The translations under genes and the position numbers were made by a program. The notes below the pieces were generated by a model. The model made no database searches, had not been told where the DNA came from, and saw nothing but the letters and a program-made list of their open reading frames with translations. Below are positions 21,866-29,612 of a DNA stretch of 33,356 nucleotides, piece by piece. Location: contig CALAOT010000083.1 of assembly GCA_937889545.1 (NCBI GenBank), positions 1 to 33,356 on the forward strand. Reading direction: 5' to 3'. Within the stretch, counting starts at the first letter, position 1. Every line of letters starts with the position of its first letter. Source of the DNA: an uncultured Opitutaceae bacterium. GTDB taxonomy: Bacteria; Verrucomicrobiota; Verrucomicrobiia; Opitutales; Opitutaceae.

Positions 21866-22275
21866 AAGGCAACGCCCTCATCGAGTCTGCCTGGCGCGCC
21901 TTCCAGGCCGCCCGAGGCGGACTCGGCGAGCCGGTCCCCGACTGGTCCGAACTGGACGACTCTTTCCTTCTGCCGTTCTCCACGGCGATCCTCGAGATCC
22001 GGGATTACATCCTGGGTTCCGAGGAACTCCCCGAGGGCCAGGTGGCGAGCTTTTCCGCCGCCGCCGGCCGGGGTCTTGCGGTTATGCGTTCGGCCCTCGG
22101 CATCGACGAGGACGTCGACTCTCCGACGGCGCACATCGCCTTCGAGGCGGTCGCGCGCCACATCACCAACGCTCTGGCCTGGGATGCCGAGGACCACGGC
22201 GAACTCGACGGCCACGAAGCCGGCTGGGCGGATTGGGCCGCCCAGAAGCAATCGCAACTCCAAGGGGTCTCCTGA
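21811..22275 (+). CDS. Hypothetical acidic helical protein in packaging block
   Basis: This 154-residue acidic protein is mostly helical, with a Gln/Ser-rich N-terminus, then helices such as LIESAWRAFQAARGGLG and AVARHITNALAWDAED. No enzyme motif is seen. GGGAG lies 8 bases before the ATG. It lies between terminase and portal genes and could be a head-associated or accessory packaging factor. No family is recognised. Confidence 0.5.
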   Translation: MSRSRANASQQEEAEGGLEGNALIESAWRAFQAARGGLGEPVPDWSELDDSFLLPFSTAILEIRDYILGSEELPEGQVASFSAAAGRGLAVMRSALGIDEDVDSPTAHIAFEAVARHITNALAWDAEDHGELDGHEAGWADWAAQKQSQLQGVS

Positions 22276-22607
22276 TGGCGAAGGCGAAAGAATCCAAGGT
22301 CGAGGCTCCGAAGTACGTCATGCCGCCCGTCGAGATGGGCGACATCGTGCTGTGGCACGCCGCTCCCGACGAGCCGGCCGTCTGCGCTGCGGTCGTCACC
22401 GAGGTCTGCCACGAGGGGATCTGCGTCAGCCTCATCCACCGGAACATGTACAACATGGAGCCGAAGGATGGCGTGCGGCACAAGGACCATCCCGACCGGA
22501 GGCTCATCTTCTCGACCGAATCGGGTTGCTGGTCGCACAAGTCGGTGAAGGTGGACCCGCGCAACCTCGAATCGATTTTCATGGCTGGCCCTGCGATCGA
22601 GGTCTAA
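22275..22607 (+). CDS. Conserved small phage protein, related to 10146
   Basis: This 110-residue protein has a basic N-terminus and a beta-rich domain with VEMGDIVLWHAAP, PAVCAAVVTEV and CVSLIHR. This resembles the order VGRIVHF / PAIVSNV / VDLHVF of the protein at 10146. The start overlaps the previous stop (TGATG). Function is unknown. Being in the head block, it may be a small virion or adaptor protein, but that is a guess. Confidence 0.55.
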   Translation: MAKAKESKVEAPKYVMPPVEMGDIVLWHAAPDEPAVCAAVVTEVCHEGICVSLIHRNMYNMEPKDGVRHKDHPDRRLIFSTESGCWSHKSVKVDPRNLESIFMAGPAIEV

Positions 22608-22610
22608 GCG

Positions 22611-24788
22611 ATGCCCTTGATGCCTCTGGGGGCTTCCGATACGCCCGGCAACACGAATCCCGATCAGGTCGGCCCACTCGCTGCGGGCCAGCCCCCCTCC
22701 CCCACGTCCGTCGATATGGAGCATCCGCTCCGTCCGCTGGTCGGCATGTGGCTCGAGAAGATCCGCATTGCCGACATCTACAAGAAGTCGCGGTTCTCCG
22801 ACGACGCCACCGAGGCGATGCAGTTCTTCTCCGGGCCTTACGACTTCATGTACCAGCGGTCGTTCACCAGCCAGCCGGGCGGCTTCGCCTCCGGCTGTGG
22901 CGACGACGAGCAGATGCCCGAACCCGCTTTCAAGATGACGGTGAACAAGGTCGCCGAGGCCGTTCAGATATTCGGGCCGGTGCTTTACCACCGGAACCCC
23001 ACCAGGCAGGTGAACCCGCGCGAAGTGCCGCCGATCCCGCCGGAGTTCTTCGGCAACCTGCAAGACATCCAGACACAGATGCTCGTCCAGCAGGCGCAGG
23101 GCCAGCAACAGCAGGAGACGGGGACCGACGCGCTTCGCGCCATGCTCTTGCAGTTCTACCTCAACTACACGCCCACCGAACTGGACCTGAAAACGCACTC
23201 GCGGCGAGCGATCGACGAGTCGATCATCAAGGGGATGGGCTGCCTGTGGACCGAGGTCTACGTCCCCAAGGGCCAACCGCCGCGTCCCGATGGGACCACG
23301 CTCCAACTCGTCGGCAGCTTCTTCGAGAGCGTCGATCACTTCATGATGGACCCCGACGGCGAGACGCTGGAAAACGCGAAGTGGATCGCGCGACGGTGCA
23401 TCCATCCGGCCTGGGCCGTCGAACAGCAATACGGCCTGGAACCCGGCACCTTGCGCGGCGTCAGCGAGAGCGCCTGCCGGTCCTCGGAACTCAACTCGAC
23501 CGTCGATGGCGACTACCAACGGGCGACCGGCGGCTCGGCCGATCTGGTGGCCTACTGGAAGATTTTCTCCAAGATGGGCGTCGGTGGCCGACTCCAAGGG
23601 ATCGGCCAGGATCAGCGCCGCATCCTCGACAAGTTCGGCGACTACTGCTACCTCGTCCTCTGCGAGGGCATCCCCTATCCGCTCAACCTTCCGCCGGTCC
23701 TTATCGACTCCACCGACCCCCAGGCAGCGCAACAGATCCTTGCGCGGCTCGACTGGCCCACCCCGTTCTGGGCCTCCGACGATTGGCCCATGACGCCGAT
23801 CTACTACCACGAAGTGCCCCGCTGCCCCTGGCCCATGGGCCACTTCAAGCCCGCGATGGGAGAACTCAAATTCCTCAATTGGGCCTACTCGTTCATGGCG
23901 GGCAAGATCCGCAACACCTGCCGCGACTTCGTGGGCATCGCCAAGGGCGTGGACGACGAGATGAAGGAGGCGATCCTGCACGGGGCCGACCTCACCCTCA
24001 TCGAGATCCAGAAGCAGCACGGCACCATCGCGGAGATCGTCCAGTTCTTGCAGCATCCGCAGATGAACGGGGATATTTGGAAGGTGATCGAGGCCGTCAC
24101 GCAAAACTTCGAGAAGCGGACGGGCCTCACCGAGTTGGTCTACGGCGAATCGGCCAGCTCGTACCGCTCCGCCGAGGAGGCGCAGCTCAAGGGAAGCCAA
24201 CTCCAAATTCGCCCCGACGATATGGCCCAGAAGGTCGAAGATGCCATGACGGCCGTTGCTCGCAAGGAAGCCCTCGCGGCCCGGTGGCATTTGAGTGGGC
24301 AGGATGTGCAGGGGTGCATGGGGCCGATCGCGGCGCACTTCTGGGATCAGGTCGTCGTCACCCACGACTTTTTCGAGGGGTCGCGCCAACTCGATTACCG
24401 GATCGAGGCGGGCAGCAGCAAAAAACCCAACAAGCAGCGCGATCAGTCCAACATGAAGGACGCGATGCAGCAACTCTTCCAGCCGCTCTTCGGCTATGCC
24501 CAATCGACCGGCAACACGGGGCCGATCAACAACCTCATCACCGATTGGGCCAAGAGTATCGATCTCAAGCCGCAAGGGTACTTGCTCGCGGTTCCGCCCC
24601 CTCCTCCGCCTCCGCCGGAGGGAGGGGCTGCGGCTCCACACGGCGGGGCGGCAGGGGGCGGAACCGCTGGCGGTCCTCCGCATCCGGGGCCACCCGGACC
24701 ACCGCAACCCGGCCAACACCCCGCAAAGCCCCACGGCCCCCCCAATGGGCCATCGGGCCAGCATCCGAACGCGCCACCGCCGAAATAG
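22611..24788 (+). CDS. Portal protein (probable)
   Basis: This 725-residue protein follows the terminase, as portals do. Its build fits a large portal: helical clip and wing regions (about 40-300), beta and aromatic-rich middle (about 330-420), the long helix region with GKIRNTCRDFVGIAKG and NFEKRTGLTELVYGESASSYRSAEEAQL (split; about 435-530), and a Pro/Gly-rich tail with a poly-Pro run (about 660-725). The 'GESASSYRSAEEA' type segment is typical of portals. It would form the ring at the portal vertex through which DNA passes. The start has GAGG 9 bases upstream. The size resembles large portals of short-tailed phages. Confidence 0.78.
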   Translation: MPLMPLGASDTPGNTNPDQVGPLAAGQPPSPTSVDMEHPLRPLVGMWLEKIRIADIYKKSRFSDDATEAMQFFSGPYDFMYQRSFTSQPGGFASGCGDDEQMPEPAFKMTVNKVAEAVQIFGPVLYHRNPTRQVNPREVPPIPPEFFGNLQDIQTQMLVQQAQGQQQQETGTDALRAMLLQFYLNYTPTELDLKTHSRRAIDESIIKGMGCLWTEVYVPKGQPPRPDGTTLQLVGSFFESVDHFMMDPDGETLENAKWIARRCIHPAWAVEQQYGLEPGTLRGVSESACRSSELNSTVDGDYQRATGGSADLVAYWKIFSKMGVGGRLQGIGQDQRRILDKFGDYCYLVLCEGIPYPLNLPPVLIDSTDPQAAQQILARLDWPTPFWASDDWPMTPIYYHEVPRCPWPMGHFKPAMGELKFLNWAYSFMAGKIRNTCRDFVGIAKGVDDEMKEAILHGADLTLIEIQKQHGTIAEIVQFLQHPQMNGDIWKVIEAVTQNFEKRTGLTELVYGESASSYRSAEEAQLKGSQLQIRPDDMAQKVEDAMTAVARKEALAARWHLSGQDVQGCMGPIAAHFWDQVVVTHDFFEGSRQLDYRIEAGSSKKPNKQRDQSNMKDAMQQLFQPLFGYAQSTGNTGPINNLITDWAKSIDLKPQGYLLAVPPPPPPPPEGGAAAPHGGAAGGGTAGGPPHPGPPGPPQPGQHPAKPHGPPNGPSGQHPNAPPPK

Positions 24789-24794
24789 TTCGGT

Positions 24795-24820
24795 AAGCTG
24801 ACAACGGACAACTGATAACT
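24795..24820. repeat. Short repeat-like intergenic sequence
   Basis: agctgacaacggacaactgataacta is built of gacaac/ctgataac units reminiscent of the ctatcag/tttcag elements at 6127 and 31440, but shorter and not clearly homologous. It lies between the portal gene and the duplicated protein gene. Confidence 0.35.
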
Positions 24821-24833
24821 AGGGGAGAACGCC

Positions 24834-25559
24834 ATGATTTCCGCAGACACCTACAACCGAATCCTGGTCGGCCTGACCTCGCCGGCAGCCGCCACCGAGG
24901 TCGCCAACCAACTCAACAACCTCACCGAGACGACCACGGACGCCCTCACCGCCCTGGCCGGCGGTGCCAAGGCGGGAGCGACGCCGCTTCCCTCCCTCAT
25001 CAACCGCGTCGTCACGGTGGCGACGGCAGCCGACTCTTGCCTCCTGCCGTCGGCCGTTCCCGGCCTCAACCTGACGGTCATCAACGCGAACGTCACCAAC
25101 GCCATCGCCGTGTACGGTGCTGGCACGGATATCATCAACGCCCTGGCAACGACGGTAGCTTTCCCCGTCGCGGCGACCCAGGTTGCCTACTTCGCCTGCG
25201 CTGTCGCCGGTAAGTGGAACGTCACCCAGGTCTACAACCTCACCGAGACGGTCACGGACGCCATCGCGGCCCTGGCCGGCGGGACCAAGGCCGGCGCGAC
25301 CCCGCTGCCTTCGACGCTCAACCGCGTCGTCACGGTGGCGACGGCAGCCGACTCTTGCCTCCTGCCGCCGGCCGTCGCGGGTACGGACCTGACGGTCATC
25401 AACAGCAACGTCAGCAACGCCGTCGCGGTGTTCGCTCAGGGCACCACGGATGTCATCAACGCCCTGTCGGCGGCAACCGCCTTCTCCATCGCGGCCACGA
25501 AGTCGTGCCGCTTCATGTGCGTCGTCGCCGGCAAGTGGAACACCCAACTCGGCGCTTGA
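24834..25559 (+). CDS. Tandemly duplicated structural protein
   Basis: This 241-residue protein consists of two similar halves offset by about 106 residues. Each half has NLTETxTDAxxALAGG, KAGATPLPS, RVVTVATAADSCLLP, LTVINxNVxNA, and CxVAGKWN. It is rich in Ala, Thr, Val and Asn, beta-rich, with no signal peptide. AGGGGAG precedes the ATG. The place after the portal suggests a virion protein, perhaps a decoration, fibre or head-completion protein in which each domain forms a similar fold. No known family is claimed. Confidence 0.6.
   Translation: MISADTYNRILVGLTSPAAATEVANQLNNLTETTTDALTALAGGAKAGATPLPSLINRVVTVATAADSCLLPSAVPGLNLTVINANVTNAIAVYGAGTDIINALATTVAFPVAATQVAYFACAVAGKWNVTQVYNLTETVTDAIAALAGGTKAGATPLPSTLNRVVTVATAADSCLLPPAVAGTDLTVINSNVSNAVAVFAQGTTDVINALSAATAFSIAATKSCRFMCVVAGKWNTQLGA
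25001..25367 (+). repeat. Internal gene duplication with a 49-bp identical stretch
   Basis: Bases 25001-25049 and 25319-25367 are identical, offset 318 bases (106 codons). This marks the duplication that made the two halves of the protein at 24834. Full identity over 49 bases suggests a recent event or gene conversion. Confidence 0.9.
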
Positions 25560-25569
25560 TCCGACTTCC

Positions 25570-25594
25570 CGGACCAGGAGATTCTCCTGGTCCG
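25570..25594 (+). terminator. Perfect 11-bp stem, 3-nt loop hairpin
   Basis: cggaccaggag (25570-25580), loop att, ctcctggtccg (25584-25594), after the duplicated-protein gene and 25 bases before the next start. No T-run is present. It has the same geometry as the hairpin at 5192. Confidence 0.5.
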
Positions 25595-25618
25595 ATCCTC
25601 CATCCGTAGGGGCACATC

Positions 25619-26305
25619 GTGGAACTGTACATCGAGCCGACCGTCGCGGAGATCAAAGAGCGCCTGGCTGCCGACCCCGACGATACCTGGATGGATATTC
25701 TGAGTCGCTGCAAGGGCTCGAGGTGGCTCTCTCTGTGGAAGGTTCTCCGCGACGAGTCGTTAGCCAGGAACTACCCGACCGTGGCCTACTGCAACCGCCT
25801 CAAGGGGGCACGCATCCAGGCGGCCTACATCGCCATGCGGCTCGATGGCCTCGGCCACAAACTGGCGGACATGTTCGCGCACCAGCAGCCTCCCATGAGC
25901 AACACCGATCGGGAATTCCTCGAGGGCCATACCAACGGGTCACAATTCGAGAAGACGCCCGGCGTCGGGGACTACTACGCCCGCGAGGCCAAGGCGCAGG
26001 GCGTGGACATCACGGGTGCCGTCTACATCAACAGCCTGGCCGCGTACCCCGGCGATCCCAAGGCGTGGGTGCGCGGACGAGGCGACCTCGAAGCGGTCGT
26101 CAAGGAACGCAACTGGTCTTGTCAGGGATCGAGCAACATCAAGGGCGACCCGCGCGAAGGGCCGGCGGACGTGCGCATCGCCGACGACCTCGTAGAATCG
26201 AAGATGATCGACCGCATGGAGGCCGACCCAGCCCTGGCCCTCAAGGGACGGGAGGATCTGTTCCAGGAAACCCGCGAGATGATCCAACCCCATTGGGCCG
26301 CATGA
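25619..26305 (+). CDS. Hypothetical phage structural protein
   Basis: This 228-residue charged, mostly helical protein begins with GTG and has TAGGGG 8 bases upstream. The C-terminal half contains VRGRGDLEAVVKERNWSCQG, a segment I associate with small phage proteins of the portal-to-tail region, function unknown. No signal peptide or catalytic motif is seen. Its location among connector and tail genes suggests a virion or assembly role. The stop overlaps the next ATG (ATGA). Confidence 0.5.
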   Translation: MELYIEPTVAEIKERLAADPDDTWMDILSRCKGSRWLSLWKVLRDESLARNYPTVAYCNRLKGARIQAAYIAMRLDGLGHKLADMFAHQQPPMSNTDREFLEGHTNGSQFEKTPGVGDYYAREAKAQGVDITGAVYINSLAAYPGDPKAWVRGRGDLEAVVKERNWSCQGSSNIKGDPREGPADVRIADDLVESKMIDRMEADPALALKGREDLFQETREMIQPHWAA

Positions 26306-26535
26306 GGCTGTTGCACCAGCGCAAAGACGTACTCGACAGGGGTGGCGTCCTCGCTATGATCGAGGACGCCTGCAGCCGGAAAGCCGCCGCCGATCCGACC
26401 GCCTCCATTCTCTTTCTCTCTCCCGAACTCTACGAGTCCGCCCTTCTCGAGATCGACATGCCCGTGCAGCGCGTCACTTGCGGACCCTTTTCCCTCGCCA
26501 TCTCTTTCGCGCTCTCCGGCGTCTCCATGCGCTGA
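26302..26535 (+). CDS. Small hypothetical protein
   Basis: This 77-residue protein starts at ATG overlapping the previous stop. It is a mixed helix/strand peptide (GGVLAMIEDACSRKAAADP, then SILFLSPELYESALL, VTCGPFSLAISFALSG). No recognised family. Short genes of this kind fill gaps in the tail block. It is supported by the tight ATGA coupling and protein-like composition. Confidence 0.5.
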   Translation: MRLLHQRKDVLDRGGVLAMIEDACSRKAAADPTASILFLSPELYESALLEIDMPVQRVTCGPFSLAISFALSGVSMR

Positions 26536-26575
26536 CCATCTCCCCCATTTTCAAATGTCGCCTTCGTCTCCCGCA

Positions 26576-26604
26576 GAGGGGAACAGGGGGACTTCGCGCG
26601 CTTA
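26576..26604 (+). promoter_or_regulatory. Candidate late promoter, copy 2
   Basis: GAGGGGAACA (26576-26585), 16 bases, TTAG (26602-26605), in the 115-base gap ahead of the gene at 26651. It also sits near a 10-of-11 paired stem (26583-26593 with 26624-26634). Spacing is identical to copies at 607 and 31530. Confidence 0.5.
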
Positions 26605-26650
26605 GATTGCACCCTGACGTTCCAGTCCCTCTGTCCTGCTGGGGCAAACG

Positions 26651-26965
26651 ATGGCCGACATTACCGATCCTGGAGCCGTTCTCTTCTGCAACAAGCTCGT
26701 TCGTCCCCTTGCCGACGCCGTGGCCCAGGTCTACGGATCGATCAGCCTTTTCCCCAACCTGTGGGAATCGAAAGGGATGGCAACGCTGATCCCCAACGAT
26801 CCCACCGCCAATGTGATCGACGGCTCTGCCACGGACGGACGGACGCCGATCACCGGGGCCGACGCCAACGCGATGCTCGCGTTGGCGAACGCGCTTCTCG
26901 CGATGGCGACAGGAGCCAACGGGCAGATGGGCACCGTTCTCAAGGTCGCAGTCAACCCCGGCTGA
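26651..26965 (+). CDS. Small virion-type protein
   Basis: This 104-residue protein has an ordered N-terminal half (PGAVLFCNKLVRPLADAVAQVYG) and a C-terminal low-charge helix (ANAMLALANALLAMATGANG). The composition suits a small virion protein. No enzyme motif is seen. The ribosome site is weak (CTGGGG). Preceded by a candidate late promoter, it would open a tail transcript. No family is recognised. Confidence 0.5.
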   Translation: MADITDPGAVLFCNKLVRPLADAVAQVYGSISLFPNLWESKGMATLIPNDPTANVIDGSATDGRTPITGADANAMLALANALLAMATGANGQMGTVLKVAVNPG

Positions 26966-26974
26966 GGATAAGGC

Positions 26975-28423
26975 GTGGCCTTCAGCGAATTTTATTGCAA
27001 CGCTTCGACCGGATCGAACACCAATGGAGGTTCGGATTCCGGCAGCCCCTCCATGTCCGACACGGCAGGCACGGGGGGTTGGGTCAGCACGACCAACGTC
27101 TACACCAGCGTGGCGAAAACGGGAACGGTGACAGTCGGCCAGTATCTTTGCATTTACACGACCGGCCAAGGACCATCGACAGCGGGAACCTATTGGGCAC
27201 GAATTACTGCGGTGTCGGGAGGCGGCGCATCGGTCTGGGTAATCACCCTCAGCAGTACGGCCTTCTTGGGGGGAGCGCCTGCTACGGGATCGGCCTTCCT
27301 CGCCCAGGTGGGAGGAGCATGGAAGGGGCCGAACGGTGCCGTGCCTTTCCCCTTGAATCAGGTAAAGACGACGACGACGAACGCCGCCGGAAATCCCCCT
27401 CGCATCAACCTCGTTGCTGGCACGGCCTATGCCATCACGTCCGCGCTGACGATTTCCGCTGCCCAGCAAGTCGTCTTCCAGGGTTGTACCGCAACGCCCG
27501 GAGACGGGGGACGGGCGACCATCTCCGGGCCGACTACCGGAACGCAATTCGTTCTGATCACGTTTACGGGAGGCCCGTACCACTACGCCGACATCATCTT
27601 CATCGAGAACGGGGCGACGGGGGGAACGCAGCAAAATGGGATATCGCTGACCTTTACGTCCTCTTACGCCATCTTCGAGCGATGTACGTTCGCATCGATG
27701 GGGCTGTCCGGGGTCAGCTGTGCCCCCACGACGAGTACGGTCAGTTTCATTCAATGCGAATCCTACTCCAACGACAGCGCCGGGGGAACAGGTTCGGGAT
27801 TCAACTTGGCAGGCACGAGTTCCGCCTATCTGCTCGACAGATGTATCTCTTCCGATAACCAGGGGCCGACAGGGTACATTCTCGGGACGGGATGCTCGGC
27901 GTCGTTCGTGAATTGCATAGCCTACGGCAACGTGGGGCCAGGATTCCAACTCAACGCGACCTCGTGGGCCTCATTCGATGGATGCGCCGCTTACCAGAAC
28001 TATACCGATGGGTTCGCTTGCCTCGGCGGCTTCATGATTTTGACCAACTGCATTTCCACCAGCAATGGCGGCTATGGATTTAATCCCTCCACGGGTGCCG
28101 TGGCCCTCTTGCGTAACTGTGCCAGTTACAGCAACACATCGGGGAGGTCTTCCAGCGCGCTCGTCGATGACACCGGCGCGATCGCCTTGAGCAACGATCC
28201 GTATGTCAATGGCGTTATCGGGAACTTTGCACTGAGTTCGCAGGCGGGATCTGGAGCTTTGTGCCGAGGAACCGGAGTGGGATCGTTCACCATAAGTAGC
28301 TCAGACTTAGCTGTTACAACCATCGGCTTCCCCGACGTGGGGCCAGCGCAGTGCGCCAACTCGGGCGGTGCGTTGCGCCCGTCCGTCGTTTCCCCTTCCT
28401 TCTCGCCTTCTCTGTTCCAATGA
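26975..28423 (+). CDS. Right-handed beta-helix protein, tail spike or fibre candidate
   Basis: This 482-residue protein is rich in Gly, Ser, Thr, Asn and Cys. From about residue 185 it shows repeating rungs typical of a right-handed beta-helix: FERCTFASMGLSGV, FIQCESYSND, LLDRCISSDNQG, FVNCIAYGNVGPGF, FDGCAAYQNYTDGF, LTNCISTSNGGYGF, LRNCASYSNTSG. Each rung carries a conserved Cys, which suggests a stacked Cys ladder. The N-terminal 160 residues are beta-rich and may attach to the particle. Such proteins are tail spikes or polysaccharide-degrading fibres. No catalytic residues can be named. GTG start with AGGATAAGG upstream. Confidence 0.72.
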   Translation: MAFSEFYCNASTGSNTNGGSDSGSPSMSDTAGTGGWVSTTNVYTSVAKTGTVTVGQYLCIYTTGQGPSTAGTYWARITAVSGGGASVWVITLSSTAFLGGAPATGSAFLAQVGGAWKGPNGAVPFPLNQVKTTTTNAAGNPPRINLVAGTAYAITSALTISAAQQVVFQGCTATPGDGGRATISGPTTGTQFVLITFTGGPYHYADIIFIENGATGGTQQNGISLTFTSSYAIFERCTFASMGLSGVSCAPTTSTVSFIQCESYSNDSAGGTGSGFNLAGTSSAYLLDRCISSDNQGPTGYILGTGCSASFVNCIAYGNVGPGFQLNATSWASFDGCAAYQNYTDGFACLGGFMILTNCISTSNGGYGFNPSTGAVALLRNCASYSNTSGRSSSALVDDTGAIALSNDPYVNGVIGNFALSSQAGSGALCRGTGVGSFTISSSDLAVTTIGFPDVGPAQCANSGGALRPSVVSPSFSPSLFQ

Positions 28424-28439
28424 TCTCAAGGAGCCAATC

Positions 28440-28895
28440 ATGGCCGATCTGATTCTGAATGTGCCCACGGGCGAAATCTCCCTGGTCGCGGCCACGGCCA
28501 AGACGATCCTCATGGCCAAGGCTCCGGCGAACCAGCGCTTGAAGCTCAAGGGTCTGGAAATCTTCGGCAAAGGCATCAGCCCGACCGATGTGCCGATGAA
28601 GGTGGAACTCTGCATCATCACCACGGATGGAGGGACGGCAACCACCATCACGCCCACCGCCAACGACAACGAGATGGCGGAGACGGCGCAGGGCACCTAC
28701 AAGTCGAACTACTCCGTGGAGCCGACGACCTATGGCGCGGCCATCCGCACCTGGGAGGTTCATCCCCAGACGGGACTCGTCGTGTATTTCCCCATGCACG
28801 ATGAGCCGAAGCTGAAGGGCGGCACGATCTTCGGCCTGCGCATGACGGCCGCCGCCGCACAGACGATCAGCGCGAATCTCATCGTCGAGGAGTAA
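28440..28895 (+). CDS. Small virion structural protein
   Basis: This 151-residue beta-rich protein begins with ADLILNVPTGEISLVAATAKT. It has strands such as KLKGLEIFGKGI, VELCIITTDGG and VVYFPMHDEPKLKGGTIFGLRM. No enzyme motif or signal peptide is seen. AAGGAG precedes the ATG by 6 bases. Proteins of this size and composition beside tail genes are commonly minor virion or fibre-associated proteins. No family is assigned. Confidence 0.55.
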   Translation: MADLILNVPTGEISLVAATAKTILMAKAPANQRLKLKGLEIFGKGISPTDVPMKVELCIITTDGGTATTITPTANDNEMAETAQGTYKSNYSVEPTTYGAAIRTWEVHPQTGLVVYFPMHDEPKLKGGTIFGLRMTAAAAQTISANLIVEE

Positions 28896-28901
28896 TCTTC
28901 G

Positions 28902-29609
28902 ATGATCCGGGCCGGCGGACCTTACCCCAGACGTTTGCCTCTCGTCGGGGCACCTCCCCGACCGGCAACCGCTACGGGGTCGGTGCCGCGCGCCGCTCGG
29001 GTCGTATCGTCCCCCGTCGTGCCATTTCGAGGAGTCGCGATTCCGTCGCGACTTCCTCGTCCCCTTTCCCCTGCGGCGCGACCCTCGCTGGTCGTGCGGG
29101 GTGCAACCGCGCTGCGGAGCGGACTGGCCCTCCTGTCGAGGGCTGCACGCTACCCTTCCATCGCCGCGCGCCACGTCGTCTCGTTCCTGCCTCCGCGCCC
29201 GACCAACGCGGGGACCGTCCTCCTCGGAAGGTCGCGCCGTCCCCTTTCCCCTGCGGCGCGACCCTCGCTGGTCCTTTCGATGACGAGACCCTCGTCGAGA
29301 GGTCTTACCGTCTTCTGTCGCCCGGCATTCGCAACGCTGCTTCCGGCGGTCGTCGCGGCTCGGCCGGCCACCGTCTTCGCGCCTTCCTGGAAGGCACCGG
29401 CCAAGAGCGTTGTCGTATGGACGCGGCCGTCTCGGCTCCAACCGCCTGCGCCAGCGACGAAGGCTGTCCGAGCTACCACCGTTTTTCTGCCACTCCGGCC
29501 TGTCATTGCGGGAACCGTCTTCCTGGGAAGGTCGCGTCCGCCTTCCTATTTCAACCAACGCCTTCGTCACTGGATGCTGGCCGCGGGACTCTGGCGCGCG
29601 AGGTATTGA
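28902..29609 (+). CDS. Basic Arg/Pro/Ala-rich repeat protein
   Basis: This 235-residue protein is strongly basic and low in complexity, with recurrent RRPLSPAARPSLV, AGTVLLGRSRRP and TVFLGRSRPP units. Two exact 36-bp DNA copies sit 180 bases apart (29058 and 29238). No signal peptide, domain or motif is seen. GAGGAG upstream and the packed layout support expression. Basic, Pro-rich composition would suit a nucleic-acid-associated, flexible or collagen-like virion protein, or one bound to acidic envelope material. It could also be a poorly constrained open frame. The role is unknown. Confidence 0.5.
   Translation: MIRAGGPYPRRLPLVGAPPRPATATGSVPRAARVVSSPVVPFRGVAIPSRLPRPLSPAARPSLVVRGATALRSGLALLSRAARYPSIAARHVVSFLPPRPTNAGTVLLGRSRRPLSPAARPSLVLSMTRPSSRGLTVFCRPAFATLLPAVVAARPATVFAPSWKAPAKSVVVWTRPSRLQPPAPATKAVRATTVFLPLRPVIAGTVFLGRSRPPSYFNQRLRHWMLAAGLWRARY
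29058..29273 (+). repeat. 36-bp exact direct repeat, 180-bp offset
   Basis: 29058-29093 and 29238-29273 are identical and in the same frame (60 codons apart), encoding RPLSPAARPSLV. A further GGxACCGTCxTCCTxGGAAGGTCGCG-like motif is repeated near 29214 and 29510. Confidence 0.85.
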
Positions 29610-29612
29610 CCG

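Noticed and set aside
22005..24764. Long minus-strand open frame (919 codons) opposite the portal gene
   Set aside because: Composition mirrors the portal codons and it has no domain pattern. The portal on the plus strand explains the sequence.
22076..24796. Plus-strand 906-codon frame overlapping the portal in another frame
   Set aside because: Arg/Pro-rich shadow without motifs. The portal frame has better composition, motifs and start context.
26474..27949. Minus-strand 491-codon frame opposite the beta-helix gene
   Set aside because: Antisense shadow; the plus frame has regular beta-helix rungs.
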